This document shows, piece after piece, positions 37,544 to 45,935 of a stretch of DNA of 64,000 bases. The DNA comes from Phytohabitans houttuyneae (GTDB taxonomy: Bacteria; Actinomycetota; Actinomycetes; Mycobacteriales; Micromonosporaceae), in NCBI RefSeq assembly GCF_011764425.1, contig NZ_BLPF01000001.1, forward strand, positions 3,587,001 through 3,651,000, given 5' to 3'. The translations under genes and the position numbers were made by a program. The notes under the pieces are model-generated. The model was given only the letters and a program-made list of their open reading frames with translations, did no database searches and was not told where the DNA came from. Position 1 is the first letter of the stretch, and the number at the start of each line of letters is the position of its first letter.

Positions 37544-37845
37544 CACACCTCCCCGGCCCGGGTGCGGGCGGTCTCGTCCACATCGGAGTAGTCGGCGGCG
37601 ATGGCGCGCAGGGCGCTGGCGGCATCTGCCAGCCGGGTGCTCGCGACGGCCGCCTCGCGCCCGCGCGCGCCGAACGCGTCGAGCCACTGGCGGTGCAGCG
37701 CGCGCCCCACCTCGCCGAGGCGTCCCGGCCCGCCCGCGCCGAAGGACGAGGCGGGCGGCTCGAGGTGGGCCAGGCGTCGGCCGGCGGCGGTGAGCGCGGT
37801 GGCCGCCTCGTCGAAGCCGGCCGCGAGCTCGCGCAGGCTGTCCAC
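37543..37845 (-). CDS. EspC-like type VII secretion target
   Basis: A 100-residue helical protein resembling the ESX-1 secretion-associated EspC family: two helices around a turn, with RALHRQWLDAFGARGREA and a DYSDVDETAR end matching the Y-x-x-x-D/E export signal idea. The start is GTG 37845, 1 nt after the upstream stop. It lies between the YbaB-like and WXG-like genes. Confidence 0.7.
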   Translation of the reverse strand: MDSLRELAAGFDEAATALTAAGRRLAHLEPPASSFGAGGPGRLGEVGRALHRQWLDAFGARGREAAVASTRLADAASALRAIAADYSDVDETARTRAGEV

Positions 37846-37846
37846 G

Positions 37847-38173
37847 TCAGACCTCCCGCAGCGGCTGGTAGCCGGCGAACATCTCGGCGTGCAGCTTTTC
37901 CCGTGCCCACTGCGCCGCGCCGGCGGCCGCGGTGACGGCGGCCTGGATCGACTGGGACAGCTCCGCGCCGCTGCGCCCGCTCAGCGTGCCGGTGATGCGC
38001 ACGTCGGTGATGGCGCCGGCGGCGGTCACGACGAGCTCGACCAGCCCGTCCGGCGAATGGACGGTCACCGTAAGACGGCGGGCAGCCTCGTCGAACTCCG
38101 CTTGAAGCGCTTCGATGCGGCGATAGCGCTCGACGGCCTCCTCGATCCAGCCCTCGTCGATCTGACGACCCAT
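37847..38173 (-). CDS. YbaB/EbfC family protein
   Basis: A 108-residue protein of the YbaB/EbfC fold (SPDGLVELVVTAAGAITDVRI is the characteristic strand pair). True YbaB binds DNA, but the copies encoded beside WXG100-like genes in actinobacteria probably act with the secretion substrates. ATG 38173 has GAAAGGG 9 nt upstream. It opens the three-gene operon. Confidence 0.75.
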   Translation of the reverse strand: MGRQIDEGWIEEAVERYRRIEALQAEFDEAARRLTVTVHSPDGLVELVVTAAGAITDVRITGTLSGRSGAELSQSIQAAVTAAAGAAQWAREKLHAEMFAGYQPLREV

Positions 38174-38306
38174 AAATGCAGGCCCTTTCACCGGACGTGG
38201 CAACCCGACCTCAGACCGTACCGGCCGAGGGGTGCGGCTCGCTGCCCCGCAGACGCGTTATTTAGCCGCAGGTCCGAGCCCTTGATCGGTAAAAGGAGGC
38301 GGCGAA

Positions 38307-39491
38307 TCACCCTCGCCAGAGAGCGAGCATCATCGACTCGACGGCAATTCTCGGCTTTACGTTGGCCTCGATCGCGTCGCGGCAGGCCAGAATCGCCTCC
38401 AGCCGCCGCAGCGTGCTTTCCGCCGTCCACCGCTCGGCGGCGGCCGACGCGAGAGGCGCGGTGTCGGTGTGTACCGGCGCGACCGGCGCACCCATCTTGA
38501 CCGCCAGCACGTCGCGGTAGAAGCCGGCCAGGTCGACAAGCGCACGGTCGAGCGCGTCGCGCTGGGCTCGGGTGGCCCGCGACTTCTGGCGACGTTCGAG
38601 GTCTTTGAGCTGGCCCGCGGCGCCCCGGATCGCGCCGGCCGCCCCCCGACCGGTGCCACCCGCGCCGAGTGCCGTCTCCAATGCGGACCGCTCGGCCGCG
38701 TCACTCTCGGCCACCGCCGCCTCGGCCTCCGCCTCGGCCGCCTCGATCAGCGCGGACGCCGCGTCGAAGCAGGCGCCGACGCCGGTCAGCCGCCGCGGGA
38801 CGGCCAGCACCGCCTCCCGCCGCTTGCGCGCCTCCGGGTCGCGGGCCAGGCGCTTTGCCCGCCCCACGTGACCCTGCGCCGCGGCGGCCGCCCACTCGGC
38901 CACGTCCGCGGCCACGCCGTCGCGGGAGGCCAGCACCGTCGCGACCGCCTCGGCCGAGGGCTGGCCCAGTGGGACGACCCTGCAGCGCGAACGGATCGTC
39001 ACCGAGATGTCATCCGGGTGGGTCGAGGGTGTGCACAGCAGGAAGACCGTGCGCGGCGGCGGCTCTTCGATGGCTTTGAGCAGCGCGTTGCCGGCCGCCT
39101 CGGTGAGCCGGTCGGCGTCTTCGATCACGAGCACCTGCCACCGGCCGCCGGACGGGGTGCTCGCCGCGCGCAACACCAGCGCGCGCATCTCGCCGACGCC
39201 GATCGAGAGCCCTTCCGGCACCACGAGCCGCACATCAGCGTGAGTGCCGGACAGTGTGGTGTGGCAGCCGTGGCAGTCGCCGCAACCCGTGCCGTACGCA
39301 CACTGGAGTGCTGCGGCGAACGCCCGCGCGGCCACCGAACGCCCCGAGCCGGGCGGGCCGGTGAAGATCCAGGCGTGCGTCATACCGCCGCCCGACCCTC
39401 CACTGAGGACCGCGGCGCCGGCCTCCGCCGCGCGGCGCAGCGTCTCCACGGCCTCGTCCTGCCCGACAAGGTCGCCGAACACGTCCGTCAT
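38307..39491 (-). CDS. holB: DNA polymerase III subunit delta'
   Basis: Clamp-loader subunit of 394 residues. The N terminus MTDVFGDLVGQDEAVETLRR and the P-loop-like GPPGSGRSVAARAF are typical of actinobacterial delta'. Zinc ligands C-G-D-C-H-G-C follow at about residues 69-77, and sensor 1 region EEPPPRTVFLLC is present. The gene starts inside the tmk stop (ATGA), so translation is coupled. The tmk-holB pair is conserved in actinobacteria. Confidence 0.93.
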   Translation of the reverse strand: MTDVFGDLVGQDEAVETLRRAAEAGAAVLSGGSGGGMTHAWIFTGPPGSGRSVAARAFAAALQCAYGTGCGDCHGCHTTLSGTHADVRLVVPEGLSIGVGEMRALVLRAASTPSGGRWQVLVIEDADRLTEAAGNALLKAIEEPPPRTVFLLCTPSTHPDDISVTIRSRCRVVPLGQPSAEAVATVLASRDGVAADVAEWAAAAAQGHVGRAKRLARDPEARKRREAVLAVPRRLTGVGACFDAASALIEAAEAEAEAAVAESDAAERSALETALGAGGTGRGAAGAIRGAAGQLKDLERRQKSRATRAQRDALDRALVDLAGFYRDVLAVKMGAPVAPVHTDTAPLASAAAERWTAESTLRRLEAILACRDAIEANVKPRIAVESMMLALWRG

Positions 39492-41685
39492 AGCGCCCGC
39501 CGTTCAAGGTCGGCTTCCGCGATCGTGTTGAGCGCGTCTGTGACCTCGTGTTCCGGCGGCTGCTCGGGGAGGATCTCGGCGACCCGCTCCACCACGGCGG
39601 CGGTGATCTCCTCGGGCGCGTGGGTGGCGTCCAGCACCAGGTACCGCTTCGGGTCGGCGGCGGCCAGGTCGAGGAAGGCGTACCGCACGCGCTCGTGGAA
39701 GGCCACCGACTCGCTTTCCAGCCGGTCGGCGGTGCCGCGCCGGGCGGCGCGTCCCAACCCCACCTCCGGGGGTACGTCCAGCAGCACCACAAGATCGGGG
39801 CGGAGCCCGCCGGTGGCCCAGGAGGAGAGCCAGGAGACCTCGTCGACCGGGAGCGTGCGGCCGGCACCTTGGTACGCGAGGGAGGAGTCGACGTAGCGGT
39901 CACTGATCACCACCGCCCCGCGGGAGAGCGCGGGGCGCACGACAGTGGCCACGTGATCGGCGCGGTCGGCGGCGTAGAGCAGTGCCTCGGCGCGGGGCGA
40001 GAGGTTGGACTGCTTGCCGAGCACGAGGCTGCGGATCCGCTGCCCCACCTCGGTCGCGCCTGGCTCGCGGGTCACCACGACCTCGCGGCGCTCCGCCCGC
40101 AGCGCGTCGGCCAGCGCGTTGACCTGCGTGGACTTGCCGGCACCCTCGCCGCCCTCGAAGACGACGAACGTGCCCCGCCCGACCACCTTCTCCCCCGCCG
40201 AGAGCGGGCGGCCGCGGATCGATCCCCAGAGGTCGGGCAGCACGGGCACGCCCGGCTTGTCGTCCATCTGCCGGAAGGCGCTGATGCCGGTGAAGATGCC
40301 GAACAGGCCGGCCGCGAGCAGCAGCAGGCGGGTCGAGGAGATCGAGATGCCCAGGTCGGCGATGGTGATCTCGCGCGAGCCGCCGAGGCCGACCAGGCTG
40401 GACGAGAGCGCGATCGCCAGCATCAGCACGACCCGCACGGCGGTCTGCACGAACGCGAAGACCCGCCCGCGCACCTCGTCGCCGACCTCGCCGCCGAGCA
40501 GCGTGACGCCGGACAGGAATGCCATGCCCGCGCCCGCGCCCACCAGCAGCGCGCCGAACACCGCCATCGTGAGGTGGATGGCGCCGGCCAGCAGCAGCAC
40601 GGAGCCGCCGGCCAGCACGATGCTCATGCCGAACCAGCGCCGCCGGGACAGGTCGCGCACCACGGCGGGCCCGAGCGCGATGCCCACGCCCAGGCCGACG
40701 AAGAGGGTGCCGAAGAGCAGGTAGAAGGCGGCGTCGCCGGCGTTGAGCGAGCGGGCGAAGAACTGGGCGGTGCCGATGACGATGCCGCCGCCGGCGAAGG
40801 CGCCGAGGATGCCGAAGACGAGCCCCGCACGAGCGGGGTGCGGCCCACGTACTTCCAGCCCTCCAGGAACTGCCGCAGCATGCTCTGCCCGTGCTCCTTG
40901 GCAAAGTGCGCGCGGCCGCTGATCTCCTTGATGCCGAAGTACACGACGAGGGCCATGGCCAGGCGGGAGAGCGCGTTGAAGTAGAGCGCCAGGTTGGACG
41001 CCTCGGCCCACTCCGGTGGCGTCGTGTTGCCCGAGCGCACGATGCGGTCGAGCGCGGCGATGCCGAGGCCGGCGAGGACCGGCGTGACGCCGTACGTCGT
41101 GATGAGCGTGAGCTGGTTGGCGATCTCGAGCCGGGAGCGGGGGATCAGGTTGGGGACCGCCGCCTCCTTGGCCGGGATCCACAGCAGCGTGATTGTCTCG
41201 ATCAGGAAGGTGGCGATGGCCGCCCAGCCGATGGTGACGCCCGCGTTTTCGGAGAAGAGCGCCACGATCGGGATCGACGCGAACAACACGAACCGCAGCA
41301 GGTCACAGATGACCATCGTGTACCGCCGGTCGAAGCGGTCGGCCATCACGCCCGCGACCGGGCCGAGCACCAGCGCGGGGAGCAGGCGCACCGCGATCAC
41401 CGAGCCGAACGCGAGGCCCTTGGCGGCGTCGCCGGAGACCTGCGCGGACGCGAAGGTGGCGGTGGCGAGCAGACCCAGCCAGTCGCCGAGCGAGGCCACG
41501 CCGGTGACCATCCAGAGCCGGCGGAAGGGCCGGATCCGCAGCACCGAGCGGAGCGCACCGAAACCGGACAGCTCGACCTGGGCCGACGACGAGCTCTTCG
41601 CCGACGAGCCTGTGCGGCCGCTGCCGCTACCGCTTTCGTCGCGGGGTTTCGCGTCGATGGCCCTTGTCCCTCCGCCTGCTGTCAC
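39488..41685 (-). pseudogene. tmk: MFS-thymidylate kinase fusion, one frameshift
   Basis: A fusion of an MFS-like membrane domain (about residues 45-490) with dTMP kinase (about 505-732), which makes dTDP for DNA synthesis. Kinase motifs are intact: P-loop FEGGEGAGKST, DRYVDSSLAYQGAG and LID RAARRGTADRLE. The frame breaks at CCCC 40832-40835; one added base joins WKYVGRTPLVRG to LVFGILGAFAGG, giving 732 residues. The kinase is essential, so the break is more likely a sequence error. GTG 41685 lies 8 nt after TAGAGT. Similar fusions are known in Streptomyces. Confidence 0.87.
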
Positions 41686-41781
41686 TCGCTGACACTCTAA
41701 ACGCGCCGCCTGACCCCCTCGTAGCGCGCTCGACAGAGTGATTGATACGCGAAGGAGTTTCGCTTTAAGCCTCTGAACGGT

Positions 41782-41793
41782 TAGCGTGCTCCT
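41782..41793 (+). promoter_or_regulatory. -10 of a leaderless promoter for the PLP aldolase gene
   Basis: TAGCGT (41782-41787) lies 6 nt before GTG 41794, the same arrangement as at mqnD. No Shine-Dalgarno sequence is present. Confidence 0.6.
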
Positions 41794-42999
41794 GTGACGA
41801 CGACCACCCGCGACGCGCTCCGCGAACGCCTGGACAAGGCCACCGCGGATCTCGACCCGCCGTTCGCGATCGTCGATCTCGCCGCCTTCGACGCGAACGC
41901 GCGCGCCCTCACCCGCCGCGCCGCCGGAAAGCCGCTCCGCGTGGCGAGCAAGTCGGTCCGCAGCCGCGCCCTGCTCGAGCGCGCGCTGGCCACGCCCGGC
42001 TGGCAGGGCGTCATGTCGTACACGCTGGCCGAGGCGATCTGGCTGGTCCGCTCCGGGATGACACACGACGCGCTGGTGGCTTACCCGACCGCCGACCGCG
42101 CCGCCCTGCGCGAGCTGGCCACCGACCCCGGCCTCGCCGCCTCGGTCACCCTCATGGTCGACGGCCCCGAGCAGCTCGACCTGGTCGACGCCGTCGCGGC
42201 ACCCGGCCACCGCGCCGAGCTGCGGGTCTGCCTCGACATCGACGGATCCTGGCGCCCGCTCGGCCTGCACATCGGCGTGCGCCGCTCGCCCCTGCACACG
42301 GCCGCCGCGGTGGGCAAGGTGGCCCGGGAGATCGCGACCCGTCGCGGGTTTCGGCTGGTGGGGCTGATGGCGTACGACGCGCAGATCGCCGGCCTCGGCG
42401 ACGCGCCGCCCCGTGAGACCTTGCGCGGGCTCGCGATCCGGCTGATGCAGCACCGCTCGTACCGCGACCTGCTGCACCGCCGCAGAGCCGCGCTGGCCGC
42501 GGCGCGAGAGCACGCGGACGTGGAGTTCTTCAACAGCGGCGGTACGGGCAGCGTCGCCGCCACCGCCGCCGACCCGGCCGTGACCGAGGTGACCGCGGGC
42601 TCCGGGCTGTACGGGCCGGCGCTCTTCGACGCGTACCGGGCGTGGCGCCCCGAGCCGGCGGCGTTCTTCGCGCTCGCGGTGGTCCGCCGCCCGGCCAACG
42701 ACTACGTGACCGTCTCCGGCGGCGGCTGGATCGCCTCCGGACAGACCCACGCCAGCCGCCAGCCGCTGCCGTGGCTGCCGGCGGGGCTGCGACTGCTGGG
42801 CCCGGAAGGAGCCGGTGAGGTGCAGACCCCGCTGCGCGGCCCGGCGGCCGGCGAGCTGCGGGTGGGCGATCGCGTGTGGTTTCGTCATGCCAAGGCCGGT
42901 GAGCTCTGTGAGCACGTCAACGAGCTGCATCTCGTCGACGGCGCCGAAGTGGTGGAGACGGTGCCCACCTACCGCGGCGAGGGCCGCGCCTTCCTCTAG
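41794..42999 (+). CDS. Amino acid deaminase/aldolase (alanine racemase fold, DSD1-like)
   Basis: PLP enzyme of 401 residues related to D-threonine aldolase and D-serine dehydratase. The PLP lysine is K53 in RVASKSVRSR; a TIM-barrel follows (about 25-290) and then a beta domain in which HAKAGELCEHVNELHL supplies the histidine and cysteine metal ligands of the family. It begins the accessory trio with a TetR regulator and an FAD oxidase. Genes of this type often sit beside sugar-lactone oxidases, but the shared substrate is not known. Confidence 0.82.
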   Translation: MTTTTRDALRERLDKATADLDPPFAIVDLAAFDANARALTRRAAGKPLRVASKSVRSRALLERALATPGWQGVMSYTLAEAIWLVRSGMTHDALVAYPTADRAALRELATDPGLAASVTLMVDGPEQLDLVDAVAAPGHRAELRVCLDIDGSWRPLGLHIGVRRSPLHTAAAVGKVAREIATRRGFRLVGLMAYDAQIAGLGDAPPRETLRGLAIRLMQHRSYRDLLHRRRAALAAAREHADVEFFNSGGTGSVAATAADPAVTEVTAGSGLYGPALFDAYRAWRPEPAAFFALAVVRRPANDYVTVSGGGWIASGQTHASRQPLPWLPAGLRLLGPEGAGEVQTPLRGPAAGELRVGDRVWFRHAKAGELCEHVNELHLVDGAEVVETVPTYRGEGRAFL

Positions 43000-43003
43000 C
43001 CGG

Positions 43004-43639
43004 TCACGCGTCGACGTGGCGGTGCAAATACTCCCGGATCAGCGCCTTGGCCTCGCCCAGCACGGTGTCGTCACCGTCCGGGTGGCGGCGGAAGGCCAGC
43101 TTGATCAGGGCGTCGGCGGCCTCGACCGCGATCTCCAGCGCGAAGCGCAGGCGCGAGGTGTCGGCCACGCCGAACTGCTCGACCAGCACCTGGGCGACCC
43201 GCCCCGCGATGACCGCGTTGTTGTCCCGCTCCTCGTCGAGCAGGTGCACGTCGACCACGTCGCCGAAGTGCAGCGTGCGGAAGCCGGGGACGGAGCGGTG
43301 CATCGCGATGTACTCGTCGATGGCCGCGTCGACGCCGTCCCACCAACCGGCGAACGACCCGCCGGCCCAGCTGGTGGCCAGCCGCTCGAGGTAGGCCTCC
43401 ATGTTGCGGAGCGTGAGCGCCTGGACGATGGCGCGCTTGTCCGGGAAGAACTGGTAGACCGACCCGATCGCGACCTCGGCACGCTCGGCGAGCAACGTCG
43501 TCGTGAGCCCCTCGTAGCCCACTTCGTCGACGAGCTCGGCACAGGCGTCGAGCATCCGCTGAACACGCGCCACGCTGCGACCTTGGACCGGGACGCGGCG
43601 CAGCGGCCCGGTCGCGACGGTCGCGGTAGATGTCGACAC
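43004..43639 (-). CDS. TetR family regulator
   Basis: A 211-residue repressor with the helix-turn-helix at about residues 45-70 (TTTLLAERAEVAIGSVYQFF). GTG 43639 is chosen because GGGGAG lies 9 nt upstream; TTG 43687 lacks a ribosome site. It is divergent from the FAD oxidase gene and converges on the aldolase gene with a 4-bp gap, so it most probably controls the oxidase. Confidence 0.87.
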   Translation of the reverse strand: MSTSTATVATGPLRRVPVQGRSVARVQRMLDACAELVDEVGYEGLTTTLLAERAEVAIGSVYQFFPDKRAIVQALTLRNMEAYLERLATSWAGGSFAGWWDGVDAAIDEYIAMHRSVPGFRTLHFGDVVDVHLLDEERDNNAVIAGRVAQVLVEQFGVADTSRLRFALEIAVEAADALIKLAFRRHPDGDDTVLGEAKALIREYLHRHVDA

Positions 43640-43779
43640 TCGTCGCCACTCCCCTTCGAGGTTTTCGACGGTGAGAACCTTACTCAAGTTAACGAGCGAG
43701 ACCGGTCCACGGATCGCAGGTGTTTACGCGGAGTGGTTACCGCTGATATGAATGCTACTCACATTAGCTGGAGGTTTGG
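43640..43779. promoter_or_regulatory. Divergent tetR/oxidase promoter region
   Basis: TTTACG (43723-43728) and TATGAA (43747-43752), 18 nt apart, form a plausible promoter for the oxidase. GCTA-CTCACAT-TAGC near 43754-43768 is a small inverted repeat downstream of the -10 that could be the TetR site. GGAGG precedes the oxidase ATG by 5 nt. Confidence 0.45.
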
Positions 43780-45087
43780 ATGGCCTCGACGACTGCCGCG
43801 TGGCGCAACTGGGCCGGCAACCAGCGCACGACACCGGCCACCGTTATACGTCCCACCAGCATCGATGAGGTGACCGCCGCCATACAAGACGCGGCGGCTA
43901 GCGGCCGTCGGATCAAGGCGGCCGGCAGTGGGCATTCATTCACCGACATCGCCCTGGCGGATGACATAAGGCTCGACCTCTCGGGTGTGGGATCGACCCT
44001 TTCGGTCGACCTCGAATCGAGGGTTGTCAGCGCGCCCGCCGCCATGCCGCTTCGCGCGCTCAACGAGGCGCTCGCCGCGCGGGGCCTCGCCCTGCCCAAC
44101 CTCGGCGACATCGACGCACAGACGATCGCCGGCGCCATCTCCACCGGCACGCACGGCACCGGCGCCGCGTACGGGTGCCTTTCCACGTTCGTGGCGGGCC
44201 TGACGCTGGTCACCGGCACCGGCGAGGTGATCAGGTGCGGCCCGGACGAGCACCCGGAGACTTTCGTTGCCGCGCAGGTCGGGCTCGGCGCGCTCGGCGT
44301 CATCACCGAGGTGCGGCTGCGGTGCGTGGACGCGTTCGTGCTGCATGCCGACGAGCGCCCGATGCCGCTTTCCACAGTCCTTTCCGGACTGCCCGAGCAC
44401 GTCGGCAAGAACGACCACTTCGAGTTCTACTGGCTGCCGTACACCGAGCACACGCTCATCAAGCGCAACAACCGCGTCCCTGCCGACGACCGTCCACTGT
44501 CGAAGCTGCGCGCCTGGTGGGACGACGACTTCCTGCAGAACACCGTCCTCGGCGGCCTGTGCCGCGTCGGCCGCCGCGTGCCGGCGCTGGTGCCGACGAT
44601 CTCCCGCGCGGAGGCGCGCGTGCTGACCCCGCGCGTGTACACGGCCCGCTCCGACGCCGCCTTCGTCAGCCCGCGGCGGGTCCGATTCACCGAGATGGAG
44701 TACGCGCTGCCCCGCGCCGCCCTGCCCGAGGCCTTCGCCGGCCTGCGGCGGGTGGTGGAGTCGCTGCCGTTCAAGGTGCTGATCCCGGTCGAGGTGCGCT
44801 TCACCGCGCCGGACGACATCTGGCTCTCGCACGGCTACGGCCGCGAGTCCGCCTACATCGCGATCCACCAGTACGTGGGCGTCGAGTACGAGCCGTACTT
44901 CCGCGCGTTCGAGCGCGTGGCGCAGGACCTCGGCGGCCGCCCGCACTGGGGCAAGCTCCATTACCTCGACGCGGAGTCGCTGCGGCCCGCGTATGACCAC
45001 TTCGACGACTTCCTCGCTGTCCGCGACCGCCTGGACCCGCACCGCGTCTTCGCCAACGCCTACACCGACCGCGTGCTCGGCGCCTGA
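43780..45087 (+). CDS. FAD-linked D-arabinono/L-gulono-1,4-lactone oxidase-like protein
   Basis: VAO-family flavoprotein of 435 residues. The FAD site includes AAGSGHSFTDIA (the His is the covalent-FAD position in relatives) and STGTHGTGAAYG. The C-terminal ALO domain ends with HWGKLHYLDAES and DPHRVFANAY, as in L-gulonolactone dehydrogenase and alditol oxidases. Likely oxidises a sugar lactone or polyol. It is controlled by the divergent TetR gene. Confidence 0.87.
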   Translation: MASTTAAWRNWAGNQRTTPATVIRPTSIDEVTAAIQDAAASGRRIKAAGSGHSFTDIALADDIRLDLSGVGSTLSVDLESRVVSAPAAMPLRALNEALAARGLALPNLGDIDAQTIAGAISTGTHGTGAAYGCLSTFVAGLTLVTGTGEVIRCGPDEHPETFVAAQVGLGALGVITEVRLRCVDAFVLHADERPMPLSTVLSGLPEHVGKNDHFEFYWLPYTEHTLIKRNNRVPADDRPLSKLRAWWDDDFLQNTVLGGLCRVGRRVPALVPTISRAEARVLTPRVYTARSDAAFVSPRRVRFTEMEYALPRAALPEAFAGLRRVVESLPFKVLIPVEVRFTAPDDIWLSHGYGRESAYIAIHQYVGVEYEPYFRAFERVAQDLGGRPHWGKLHYLDAESLRPAYDHFDDFLAVRDRLDPHRVFANAYTDRVLGA

Positions 45088-45289
45088 CCGGCGGATCTCG
45101 GCCCCGGAGGGCGGCCAGCGGGGGTTGGGCCTTCGCGTGCGCGACAGATCGTCTCAGTGCACAGGCCACCGGCAGGGCAGCCTTTCCGGGCGTCTACGCG
45201 CCGCTCAGCCCAGCGCAGCACGGTCGTGAGCTGTGGTGGTGGTTGGCCAGTGCCTCCGCACGACCCCGGCGCCCGCTGGTCACCCGCGA

Positions 45290-45323
45290 GGGTGAGGCCG
45301 GCCAAAGTCGGTGACCACCGCGG
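45290..45323. repeat. Dispersed intergenic repeat, short variant
   Basis: Begins GGGTGAGGCCG and ends GACCACCGCGG, like the 53-bp copies, but with a different, shorter middle. Its CGGTGACCACCGCG core also occurs near 50157-50170. Confidence 0.5.
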
Positions 45324-45520
45324 TTCCAGGCCCTCCGCTTCCCGCGCGGACGGTTTGGCGCGATCACCGGGCACAACCCGCGGACACGATCACCGCGCGG
45401 GCCCTCGATCGACGGCGGCGCCGGGCGGGTCGGGCAGATGCGTGCCACGATCGCTCGGCGGCCAGCGGCAACCAAGGAGCCGGGGGCGGTCGGTGGCGGG
45501 GCGCGGTCTTGGATCGCGCA

Positions 45521-45573
45521 GGGTGAGGCCGCGGGAGCAACGGTCCGGACCACCGCGGACATCGCGGTAGCTC
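45521..45573. repeat. Dispersed intergenic repeat, copy 2
   Basis: Matches 12481-12533 at 50 of 53 positions. Contains the perfect palindrome GGTCCGGACC. It ends 28 bp from the stop of the hypothetical gene at 45602. Confidence 0.7.
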
Positions 45574-45601
45574 AATGGATCCCGGTCTTGGGTCTGGCCT
45601 G

Positions 45602-45919
45602 TCAGCTGGCGAGGCTGGGGTGGCGGCGCTCCCAGTCGCGGCGGACGGACGGTGGCAGCGACAGGCTGCGCCACTCGCGGCGCAGGGTGGGCACGTCGAG
45701 CCAGGTGCGCAGCTCGTCATAGGACAGTGCCTCGCGGAGCACGATCTCGTACATCCGGCGGAGCGCGGCGGGACTGTCCAGGTCGAACACGCGATCGGCA
45801 TGCCAGAACATGCGGTGCGGCAGCCTCACCCGCCCCCTGACCGGCCCGTGGAAGCCGGACAGGCTGTGGATGACGACGGCGCGCTTGTCGGGGAGGTCGC
45901 GGTCATACACGCGCCTCAT
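45602..45919 (-). CDS. Conserved hypothetical protein, 105 residues
   Basis: The protein starts MRRVYDRDLPDKRAVVIHSL and is rich in Arg and Leu, with VRLPHRMFWHADRVFDLDSP in the middle and a C-terminal helical part. From memory, similar small proteins are encoded beside AbiEii-type nucleotidyltransferases, but I cannot verify that and no such partner is present. It lies 16 nt after topA on the same strand and could be co-transcribed. The repeats beyond its 3' end may mark the edge of lost DNA. Confidence 0.65.
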   Translation of the reverse strand: MRRVYDRDLPDKRAVVIHSLSGFHGPVRGRVRLPHRMFWHADRVFDLDSPAALRRMYEIVLREALSYDELRTWLDVPTLRREWRSLSLPPSVRRDWERRHPSLAS

Positions 45920-45935
45920 CGTACACGTGTTCGAA

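Larger units (their letters stand above)
45088..45601. other. Non-coding repeat-bearing region
   Basis: About 510 bp without a supported gene. It contains two copies of the GGGTGAGGCC repeat family (45290-45323 and 45521-45573) and the small inverted repeat TCACCC-GCGA-GGGTGA (about 45280-45295). All open frames here look like shadows. Confidence 0.55.

Noticed and set aside
45060-45801. Several overlapping frames in the repeat region near 45.3 kb as remnants of a toxin gene
   Set aside because: None shows a recognisable motif or consistent codon bias; a lost partner gene cannot be shown from this sequence.
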